From Rotaria sordida (lineage: Eukaryota > Rotifera > Eurotatoria > Philodinida > Philodinidae): a stretch of DNA of 64,000 bases. Below are positions 11,827 to 20,401 of this stretch, one piece after another (position 1 is the stretch's first letter; each line of letters starts with the position of its first letter). A program made the translations under genes and the position numbers. Under the pieces are notes generated by a model, which searched no databases, was not told where the DNA came from, and worked only from the letters and a program-made list of their open reading frames with translations. The stretch lies in the NCBI GenBank assembly GCA_905250125.1, contig CAJNOL010000699.1:1-64000 (forward strand), written 5' to 3'.

Positions 11827-12723
11827 TTTTCCCGCCTGGAAAACACATACACAAAAAATTTATTTTTTTATCTTTTATTATTATTGTGTACTCAAAAAGT
11901 TCATAGACTCGACGAATCGGTCAGTATGTCCAGCCGCCCGTCCGTTTACACGATAACTTTTGAAAGGAGAGTCAGATCACGATGAAATTTTCTACACAGT
12001 TTAGTCTTAACAATGTCTTGATCGAGAGAAGAAGATGAGCGTGATCGACCGAGCCATTTGTGAGTTATTGCAAAAATAGTCATTTTTCCCTATGCCTTCC
12101 TATGCGAAAATCGACTCATCCCAGCTTTCGTAAAAGACTTTTCCCATCATAGTCAAATAAAACCCCAACTATTATATACCACTCGATAGAGAATTTCACG
12201 AGCTGCAAAATGGTATATAAAACATAAAGGAACGAGAAGGCTAACTCACCTATTACAAAGATAATTAAACGGGAATAGGTTCCGTTTTTGTCCACGATCT
12301 AATTGACTCACAATTCTAGCTCTATCTTCCGATCATAGAGTTGATACTTTGAGGTTTTCTGGGGCAGAGAACTCGAATCTGTATTCCACTTGCCTCGAAA
12401 TACTATTGGTTGAGCAGTAACCAATAGAAATCAAGTTATAGGAAAAACGACTTTCTTAGGGTAAATCAAGGCAAAGAGTTGAAATTTTCACTCTATTCGC
12501 CTCCAAGCCCTATTGATGGATCAATAGTCAACAGAAATAAACAATTTATAGGAAAGGTTTCTGAGTATAATTTTGATATTCACGTATTCTAGAATGACTC
12601 ATCTGTCTAATTCACTTTTCTTCAGTACACATAACTCTCGGATTTAAATCCGAAGTTTCCACATTTATTTTTTTAAAAATTATTATATTCTCCTTTTCCC
12701 GCTTGGGAGATACATACACAAAT
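11827..12723. repeat. Higher-GC repeat island bounded by direct repeats
   Basis: About 30-bp diverged direct repeats beginning TTTTCCCGC and containing ACATACACAAA start at 11827 and 12694. Between them the DNA has more G+C than its flanks, with a CCAGCCGCCCGTCCGTTTAC block at about 11930 and two related stretches (near 12365-12445 and 12470-12560) containing GCCTC(G/C)AA, CTATTG and a run ending TTATAGGAAA. No protein is recognisable. It looks like a non-coding repeat family member of unknown class. Confidence 0.4.
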
Positions 12724-14598
12724 TAAAATTTTTCAAACAAATTTTCTTGATAAGACCCTTTTATTTCATAAAAGGTAATAAAGGTAGAACTGATTTTATT
12801 TAAATATTTCTCATTCTATCAATGACAAAGATCAATCGGAAAATTTGATCATTGATTAAAATTTTGAGAATAATACAATCAATTATATAGATCATAAAAA
12901 CATATTCAGTTATTGATTTTATTATGGAAAAATGAAGAGTTAGATTTGTTAGGGTAACACAACATGTTCGATATAAATAAGTCTATATCATTGAGATATT
13001 GACCAGCTTCCAGTCCAAATTCCAGATAAAATCAGTGAAATAACTGTTCGAATAAATCGATTCTATCAGAAAAATGTTTGAAAAATTTTTTCTAATAGGA
13101 AAGTTCTATCTTTGAAGAGCTTTATTCTTCGAATTCACGATAGAATTTCTTCAACTGTTCAATCAGTTTTCAATCGAGATAATTTTATATTCTTATTTAC
13201 GGATAGAAACAAATCAAAAGACATAAAACTTTCCGAGTAAATTATTTTGGTTAATTCCTGCTTCTATGGAAAGTTTTGAGTAGAAATTTGAAAATGAATT
13301 TGTTCTAGTGTTCGTCAACATAACGAAGATATTTTGTTGAAATAATCTATGATTTAATCAATGATGATTTAATCAAGAAAAGTTTTTATTTGAGTTCATT
13401 TGAATATGACTTGAAGAAGTTTTACAATCGAAATTCGTAGAACTTTCAACATAGGAGAAAAAATTCATTTCGAATGAAATCTGAATAATAAATGAAATGA
13501 TCAATATATTTATAATACGATTTTTGATTGTCATCTATTGTTAGATTTTAAACGAAATTCTCATTAACAGTTTACAAATATATAAAAGATCATAGAAAAC
13601 TTTGAAAATCGAAAAAGAAAAAAAGTTTTATATTTTATTTAACGACTTATATCGTGATGATGACGTTTGTCAATTTCATAAGAATTCGCATTTTTAAACG
13701 CTATATATATTTGCATTAGAAACTTGCACGTGGAAGATTTATATAACAACAGTCAAACAAAAGAACGAAAAAAAGTCTAAATAGGCTTTTTTTCTCTTTT
13801 TATTTGCACAGAACGAAGACAACAAGTTAGTTTATCAGCAAATACTCATTTATATTAAAGGTAAGATGTTTAAATACATATGTTTGCCTTTTTTTTTTGT
13901 TTTTATCATTTATTTAAATTGAAACTACCTTTTCTAAAAATAACTATCGAATATATTAGAAATAAACTGACCAATTTGAACTATTATTATCAATTATTAA
14001 ATAAGACTCCTTTTATTTTCACTTTTTTTTATTAATACAAATATTTTGAGAAGTTTTTAGTTTTTAAAGCATTTATCAATCCATCAAAAACAAATTCAAT
14101 TAAAAGTACAACTTCAAAAAACGTTCGATTTCATAGAAATGAATATCGAGATTTAATATATCAACGTTTTTTAGTTTTCTATACGATCAAATCGTTCTCA
14201 TTAACTAATATTTTTCAACACTGTTAAATCTCTTTAGTAGTAAAATACTAATTATCGAATATTCTAACCTATCCATTTCAACAAGATACTTCTTCATAAT
14301 ATCCTACTGAGCTTATCATATATTCAATCGATATTCGATAAAATAAAGCTCTACAATTAAAAAATCCAGTTCATCTTACTCATATCATGAGAAGACCGTC
14401 CTTATTTCCATAGAAATATTTTCAATATGTTACTAAAAATGTCATAGTCTTATTGGATTGAATTTATATGTTAGGATTCGATTAGAATCCAAATTTATCA
14501 TTTCTGCGAAATGCAATTTCATCTATCAAAATTGACTTAATCATATTATTATTGAAAAAATAGAAGAGTCATCTTATCTAGAAGATATTCTCTGATTA
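12724..14598. other. Gene-free stretch with a possible untranslated exon
   Basis: No coding signal. At about 13801-13861 a stretch with a better base mix ends in AAAG|GTAAGA, a strong donor-like site. A similar one, ATTTAAAG|GTAAAA, lies near 15643. Either could be a 5' UTR exon of the CRAL-TRIO gene at 16.6 kb, but nothing here proves transcription. Confidence 0.25.
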
Positions 14599-15146
14599 GA
14601 GGTGTCACTTGAGGATTCCCTTCCTAGGAACCCGAACCTAGAATAGATAATTTTACTCTAAAAATACTTCAATAAACTATTTTAAATCAAAATAGAGATT
14701 CTTTCACTAAAACAAAGCTTTTTTTAGGAAAAAACTCGTTTTTTTATAAAGTTTGATCAAAGATAATCGAACTCAACGAATACAAGTCTGTGATTAGTTT
14801 CTCTAAATTTTCAATTTCGTTTTTTGGCAAAATTTGGCGAAAGGGATCACAGTTTCAGATCCCTCGATATCGGTTATCTGTAGTAAAACTTTATAAAAAA
14901 ATCACTTTTTTCTTAATAAAACTTTTTACTTTAACTTTTAATACTTTATTAAAGTATTTTTACAGTTAAAGTGCCGTCTGTAGCTGTGCCTTCCTCGGAA
15001 CTGGAACCCATAGTGAGTTACTACATAATGGAAGAATAGATATGTGTAAACGCTCTCGAATGCTCGAAAATCCACGGAATAGAATTCTCAAGTGAGTTTC
15101 CCTTCCTTAGGAAGAGAATCCTAACGAATGGAAATCCTGACATCCC
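14599..15146. repeat. TA-flanked MITE-like element
   Basis: Ends GAGGTGTCA (left) and TGACATCCC (right) form short imperfect terminal inverted repeats that continue inward as GAGGATT / AATCC. Both ends are next to TA (14597-14598 and 15147-15148), as for Tc1/mariner-type insertion. The interior has three related CCTTCCT(A/C)GGAA blocks (near 14620, 14990 and 15108) and no coding frame. Confidence 0.4.
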
Positions 15147-15736
15147 TATCTGCGATCTCTATTATAGATGTAAAGATCTTAAGAAATATCAGGTGTTGAA
15201 AGGTGCAAATGAGAATTTGAAGATGTTTAGAAAGTAAACTCTAGTTAGATATATATATTAGTTTATTAAATATTCTCTAGTTTTTATCGAAAATAATATT
15301 AGTTTTGATCTTTGTTTGAAGATAAGAATATATTTTAGTATATTTATCGTATTCTAGTTATCAAATAAGGAAATCGATTCTGATGAGGAAAAAAATTAAT
15401 TGGAATAATTGGAAATATATGAAAAAAGGCTTAAGAAAATTTTATTTTCTCAATTATTTTGAACTTTAACTGATCGAATTGTTTGACTATTGATTTAGAA
15501 ATATAATCATAAGTATAAATAATGACTGCTATCAAGAAGAAATATAAGACGATCACACATTCATCATTCACCTTAACAGAGATTTCAAAAACAAAAGGTG
15601 TTCGTCAAGCAGCAACAACAAATATTTCGATTATTTAAAGGTAAAAATATCGAAAAACAACTGAAGAAATTCGAAAAAATGAGTTTTTTTTTCTTTCCTA
15701 TTCTAGGATTTTTATTAAAATCTAAACGATTATTTG
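15147..15736. other. Gene-free stretch
   Basis: No gene; contains the second donor-like site near 15643 noted above. Confidence 0.35.
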
Positions 15737-16254
15737 TTTTGAATGAGTTTCGATTGTTTATAGCTGTTTAAGTCGCGTTTTCACTGTTAGATAGATCAAT
15801 ATTGAAGATAGTGTATCTCTCTAAGATTGATTAGGTTCGAACAAGTTCTTCATCAATATTTCTAGGTTAACATAGTTTTCATTGTTTATTTCTTCAATTT
15901 TTCGTAGTTATCTATCTTCAAATTACATTAATATACAGTCAAAATAGAGGATCCTATTTACCATAAAATTGCCAGATTTGATAATACTTATCTTGAATCA
16001 CGAATACAATGTATGGATGAGAAAAAAATTGAACAATTATATAGAGAATAGAACAGGTTTTACTGTAACTTGATCGTAGATTGTTAGAAAAAATTGTTTA
16101 AATAGATAATGAAAAATATGTTAACCTAGAAATATTGATGAAGAACTTGTTCGAATAAAATCAATGTTAGGTAGATAGGCCTCTTCAAGATTACTCTATC
16201 TAATCGGGAAATAGTCGACTTCGATAGATATAAACAATTGAAAGTTATTCAAAA
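15737..16254. repeat. Foldback element, ~170-bp inverted arms
   Basis: Left arm about 15737-15917 and right arm about 16074-16254 are inverted copies. The clearest core is GAACAAGTTCTTCATCAATA then TTTCTAGGTTAACAT on the left, found reversed at 16118-16155. The outer ends TTTTGAAT / ATTCAAAA also match. Identity is visibly incomplete, so the insertion is old. The loop is about 150 bp with no coding frame. It lies just upstream of the CRAL-TRIO gene. Confidence 0.6.
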
Positions 16255-16608
16255 GACAATAATTGACATTTCAATAAAAATTCGATAATAGTTTCATTGA
16301 TTATTATTAAATAATAGTTAATTCAGCTATAATGAAACATAGAATTCTATGATCGTTGAAATTCATCGAAGAATCGTTATATCTTATAAAGTCTTTTCAC
16401 CATTATTTCAACTAAATTGTTTCTCTTAACTTGTTTATGTTGATCGATTGATAGATGCATAATGAGGTTTATCATAAAATGAAACTAATATAATAAGTTA
16501 TAATCGATTGTTATTGATATATCATTTTAATTAAAATGTGAAACAAAAAAAGAAATTTTATTTTATTTAGAATTGTTAATTAAACGAAAAGAAAAAAAAA
16601 GTTGGTAA

Positions 16609-17741
16609 ATGAGTTCAAACGATCCAGGACATATCGGTAAGTTAATATGATAAATATATAAATAAAAATTGATATTTTAATAGAAAAACTTGATAGAAAT
16701 CAAATTGAAAGTCTTAAAAAATTCTGGATTATTGTTGGAGATAATATAAATGATTCAGAAAATGAAATAAACTCAATTTATAAAGATGAATTATTTCTAG
16801 CAATTGGTTATGATAATCCAGATGCAGTTTTACTTCGTTGGCTTCGTGCTAGAAAATGGGATACAAAAGCTGCTTTACAACAATTAATCGATACAATTAA
16901 ATGGAGACATCAATGGGGTGTTAAACAACTTTTAGCTAAAGGTGAAACTGATCTTTGTTATGATGAAATAATAACAGGTAAAACTTATTTTATGGGTCAA
17001 GATCGTCTTGGTCGTCCAATAAATTATGTTCACGCTAAAGATCATATAAAAGATCAATTTCCATCTGAAGCAACAGAAAAATTCACAGTTTTTTCTATGG
17101 AAACAGGTAGAAAATTACTTAAACCACCAAGTGACTCTGTAACTGTTGTTTTTGATTTACATGGTTTTGGATTAAAAAATATGGATTATCAACATTTAAA
17201 ATTTCTTACTCGTCTTCTTCAAGATTATTATCCCGAATCATTTGCACTTGGACTTGTTGTTAATGCACCTTGGATATTTAATGGATGTTGGTATATTATT
17301 AAACGATGGTTAGATCCTGTTGTTGAAAGTAAAATTCATTTTTTAAATAATATTAATGATTTAACACGATATATTGATCCATCATCTTTACCTAAACGAT
17401 TAAATGGTACTCAACCAGATTTTAATTATATTCCACCAACTGAACAAGATTTATCTATGATTGCTGCTTTTAGAAATGATCAACAAGGAAAAATAAAAGC
17501 AGAAGAAACACATCGAGAAACTGTACAAAATTATCTTAATATAACATATAAATGGGCTCATGGAGATGAAACAAATGATTTATTAGAAAAAAGAAGAATA
17601 GCTGCTAATCAATTAAGAGATGCATATGAACAACTTGTTCCATATATTCATACAACAACTCATTATCATAGAACTGGAGCCATTTATGAACCAATATTTG
17701 ATATTGTCTATAATAAAATTCAAAATAATACACAACAATAA
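16609..17741 (+). CDS. CRAL-TRIO (Sec14-like) lipid-transfer protein of fungal CSR1 type
   Basis: A phosphatidylinositol/lipid-transfer protein, presumably cytosolic. Exon 1 (16609-16636) encodes only MSSNDPGHI; a 47-nt intron (16637-16683) leads to exon 2 (16684-17741), for 361 aa in total. The N-terminal CRAL-TRIO-N helices include NPDAVLLRWLRARKWD and TIKWRHQWGV. The lipid-binding domain has GQDRLGRPINYV, EKFTVFSMETGRKLLKPP, VTVVFDLHGFGLKNMDY, YYPESFALGLVVNAPWIF and IIKRWLDPVVESKIHFL, ending near NYIPP. The PESL..V...NAPW and LDPVV..KIHF blocks are hallmarks of the family. The overall pattern, especially TGR.LL.PP and GF.L.NMDY, is closer in my memory to yeast Csr1/Pdr16-type proteins than to animal SEC14L proteins, which suggests fungal origin. 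A lysine/glutamate-rich C-terminal tail follows. Intact. Confidence 0.88.
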
Positions 17742-17786
17742 CTAGTCTACTTGTTTTTTTATTCGATCAACATTTTAATTCGAACT

Positions 17787-17856
17787 TTTATTTTTTTTTA
17801 TCAAAAAAAAAACAAATGATTTATTTTTTTTTATCAAAAAAAAAACAAATGACTTA
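17787..17856. repeat. Two-copy ~35-bp tandem repeat in 3' flank
   Basis: A T-tract, ATC, A-tract, CAAATGA unit is present twice in tandem about 45 bp after the CRAL-TRIO stop. Each unit can pair T-tract with A-tract. Probably 3' UTR or terminator-proximal sequence. Confidence 0.5.
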
Positions 17857-17931
17857 TTTTTTTTTATTTAAAATTGATTTATTTATTTGATTCTGAATAT
17901 ATATAAGAGGATTCGAGTTCGTCGATATCTA

Positions 17932-19997
17932 TGGGCCTGGTCAACCTGGCCGGAAGCCCCGATTTATTTTTCATCGCATAGTTTCTATTCTCGACCAAAA
18001 CGTATGATTTTTTTACCGAACATAGTACTAATAAAGAGCTAATAAACCGCTATAGTTTCGACTATATACCTCGTTCGAAGCTAATATAACTAAGCGTTTT
18101 CGTACAGTGCACTATTAAAATGCATTTTAATGTTCATCTAGTACATAAATTTCGCTCTATGGAAAGTTAACAACTAAGCTTATATCTGCACTATATGTCA
18201 ATAGTAATTAGACAGAAATACGTCTATAGTTATAGGTTGACATCTTCACGAAAGACACATCTCTGGAAAGGAGGCCATTAAACAGAAATTGTTTTCTTAT
18301 TTGATATTTTCTCACCACACAACAGCCGATTACATTATTCGCTTGAATATAGTTTCTTTGTTTACATTTGTTTTTTCCTTTAATTCATTTCCACTAAAAC
18401 AATACGTTAATCTATATATCGCTATGATATCATCTTCATCAGAAATCGAATGGGATTGTCCTGAATGTCAGACTGCTATAACTGATCGACGAAAATATTG
18501 CATTAGTTGTCAATCAATGCTGATTTGGACATGTGTTCCTTCTGGAAAATCAGGTTTATACAGCAATTACCATCGACATCGCAACAGATGTAACTATTGT
18601 ACACCAGAGCTTGAAGAAGAACGACAACAGTTGAAGATGGAAAATCGGCTCTCAAAATTTCAAGAAATTGAAATATCGGATAATGGTAAGAAATGCGTTT
18701 AGTGAGCATTTTAACTCCTAGTCTATTGTGTGGTGTGTCTCGAATACATAATAACAAAGCATCGGAATTTTTCTAGTGATTTTATATTCTAGAGCAACGT
18801 CCCTGGTCCGAGTGGAGTCGTAGCGATGAGTCATGTACACGACATACAGGACACGACATCGAACAAGTGCAACAATTATTCAACATGTGCGAACAATCGC
18901 TGATCGAATTTTGTATGAATAGAAAACAACAACATACAACAGATACAAATATTAAATTTTTATCGCCTATCAATTTACTTGCAGTTACGCTATGGTATCT
19001 GAAGCATTATCACTCTGAGCGTTATATAGCAGCAGAGTTAAACTTCAGTAAATCAACAGTGAACTGTTTTTTATCTGCAGTGATAGATGTATTATATGCA
19101 TCTGCATATCCGAAGTTAATTTTATTACCTGATGATATGGATAATGAAGCTACAGCGCATGGGCCTGAGCCGCACCACAAGCTAATTGTTGATTCTACCT
19201 TTATTGCAATTCACCAGCCAGAAGATTCTGACCAACGTAAAGCGTATTATCATGCAAAAAGCCCAACAAACTATGCATTTAAAATACAGATAACTTGTGA
19301 TTTTAATCATCGAATAGTTCATGTGTCCAAATGCTATCAAGGCAGTGTACGTGATATTACTGTTCTAAGAGAATCAGGGTTATTGGAACATACAGAAGAA
19401 CATGTTCAAATCATCGCCGACAAAGGATATATCGGCGAACAATATGTCATAACCCCAAGAAAGAAACCTCGTGGTGGCGAATTAACACCTGAAGATAAAG
19501 ATTTCAATCGATCAATTTCCAGTGCAAGAGCAGCGATCGAAAATATCAATCAACGTATTAAAAGTTATGCCATTTTAGGAAGTATTTACAGAGGTGCCTA
19601 TGATGATTTTGATAAGATTACTCGAATTACACATGTAGTCTCTGCACTTTGTAATTTTAAGTTAAGTAAACATCCTATTCGAAGCGAGAGATAATGATAC
19701 AGTTTCAGTCATTACTAATCGATTTTTTCTAACTAATATTTGTTATTTCTCTATTTCGTTGTTTCATATAAATAAAATGAACTGCGGTGGCAAATCTGAT
19801 AATAGTACGTTTTCAAGAAAGACTCTATAAAACTATCTGTTTTTTTCGGATTCGGATAAGGTATATAGTCGAAACTATAGCGGTTCATTAGCTCTTTATT
19901 AGTACTATGTCTGGTAAAAAAATCATACGTTTTGGTCGAGAATAGAAACTATGCGATGAAAAATAAATCGGGGCTTCCGGCCAGGTTGACCAGCCCC
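17932..19997 (+). mobile_element. PIF/Harbinger-type (ISL2EU/IS5-like) DNA transposon, apparently intact
   Basis: Terminal inverted repeats of 138 bp (17933-18070 and 19860-19997) begin GGGCCTGGTCAACC / GGGGCTGGTCAACC and differ at only about four positions. The flanking 3-bp duplication reads CTA or TAT. The AT-rich target makes the exact boundary ambiguous by one base. Inside is one two-exon transposase gene with no visible damage. The element lies within the first four bases of the Helitron 5' terminus, so it inserted after the Helitron. Nearly identical TIRs and an open gene suggest a young insertion. Confidence 0.85.
18424..19694 (+). CDS. DDE transposase of PIF/Harbinger-type element
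   Basis: Catalyses transposition of the surrounding element. Exons 18424-18685 and 18793-19694 join through a 107-nt GT-AG intron to give 387 aa. The ATG at 18424 precedes an N-terminal zinc-finger-like region with four CxxC-type pairs (CPEC, CISC, later CNYC), suited to binding TIR DNA. A helix-turn-helix of Tnp_4 type spans about residues 150-175 (ERYIAAELNFSKSTVNCFL). The catalytic triad is visible: Asp221 in IVDST, Asp297 in IIADKGYIG and Glu337 in AAIENINQRIK. The KKPRGGELTPEDKDFNR block is typical of this nuclease family. No stops or frame breaks, so it could be active. A separate Myb-like second protein, present in many Harbingers, is absent, which fits the ISL2EU/IS5 side of the superfamily. 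Confidence 0.88.
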
Positions 19998-20044
19998 CTA
20001 TATATATAATGTTCAGTGTGTGTGTGTGTGTGTCTGATTGTGCC

Positions 20045-20068
20045 GGGTCAAAGGTTAAAGGTCAAAGT
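20045..20068 (+). promoter_or_regulatory. DR1-like half-site trio in Helitron leader
   Basis: GGGTCA, AGGTTA and AGGTCA follow each other with single A spacers, the direct-repeat-1 layout bound by RXR/HNF4-type nuclear receptors. It is a short outlier of the larger 7-bp array at 20115. Function is inferred only. Confidence 0.35.
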
Positions 20069-20075
20069 TTACAGA

Positions 20076-20330
20076 TTCTAGAATTTTCTAGAACATTCTC
20101 TGAGAATTCCGAAAAGGTCATGGATCAAAGGCCAAGGGTCAAAGATCAAAGACCAAGGGTCAAAGATCAAAAGTCAAAGGTTGAAGATCAAGGGGCAATG
20201 GTTAAGGGTTGAGGGTGAACCGTTAGAGGGCAAAGAACATTCGGGAATTTTCTCTGACCATACGTCATGGTCATGAGTCATGAGTCAGGAATGGTCGATG
20301 GTGAATTCAAGAGAACATTCTCGAAGGTTT
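20076..20330 (+). promoter_or_regulatory. Three heat-shock-element arrays in the Helitron promoter
   Basis: Inverted nGAAn units in exact 5-bp phase occur three times. 20076-20098 has five perfect alternating units (TTC, GAA, TTC, GAA, TTC with 2-bp spacers). 20235-20252 has four (GAA, TTC, GAA, TTC). 20313-20330 has three plus a near-match (GAA, TTC, GAA, TTt). Three or more contiguous units form a strong heat-shock-factor site. The last array ends 20 bp upstream of a TATA box, the normal place for such sites in a heat-inducible promoter. Helitron-borne heat-shock elements are known in Caenorhabditis; here the finding rests on sequence alone. Confidence 0.75.
20115..20219 (+). repeat. 7-bp tandem array, 15 units, consensus RGRTCAA
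   Basis: Fifteen consecutive heptamers (AGGTCAT, GGATCAA, AGGCCAA, GGGTCAA, AGATCAA and so on to GGGTGAA) with no phase break. Many units are one change from AGGTCA, so the array is a string of direct half-sites with 1-bp spacing. It may be a protein-binding array for a host factor or for the Helitron Rep protein, or simply a minisatellite. Confidence 0.8.
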
Positions 20331-20350
20331 CAGGATAGATTACAAAGAGG

Positions 20351-20358
20351 TATAAATA
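20351..20358 (+). promoter_or_regulatory. TATA box of Helitron gene
   Basis: TATAAATA lies 44 bp upstream of the ATG at 20402 and directly downstream of the heat-shock arrays. The spacing leaves about 20 nt of leader if transcription starts 25-30 bp downstream. Confidence 0.6.
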
Positions 20359-20401
20359 GACCCGTCGCAGTTGCAACACTATCATTTTCCAAATATCAAC
20401 A

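Noticed and set aside
15830-15850. GGTTCGAA stretch as a tRNA T-arm
   Set aside because: No acceptor, D-arm or anticodon stem around it; it belongs to the foldback element. No tRNA or rRNA gene was found in the window.
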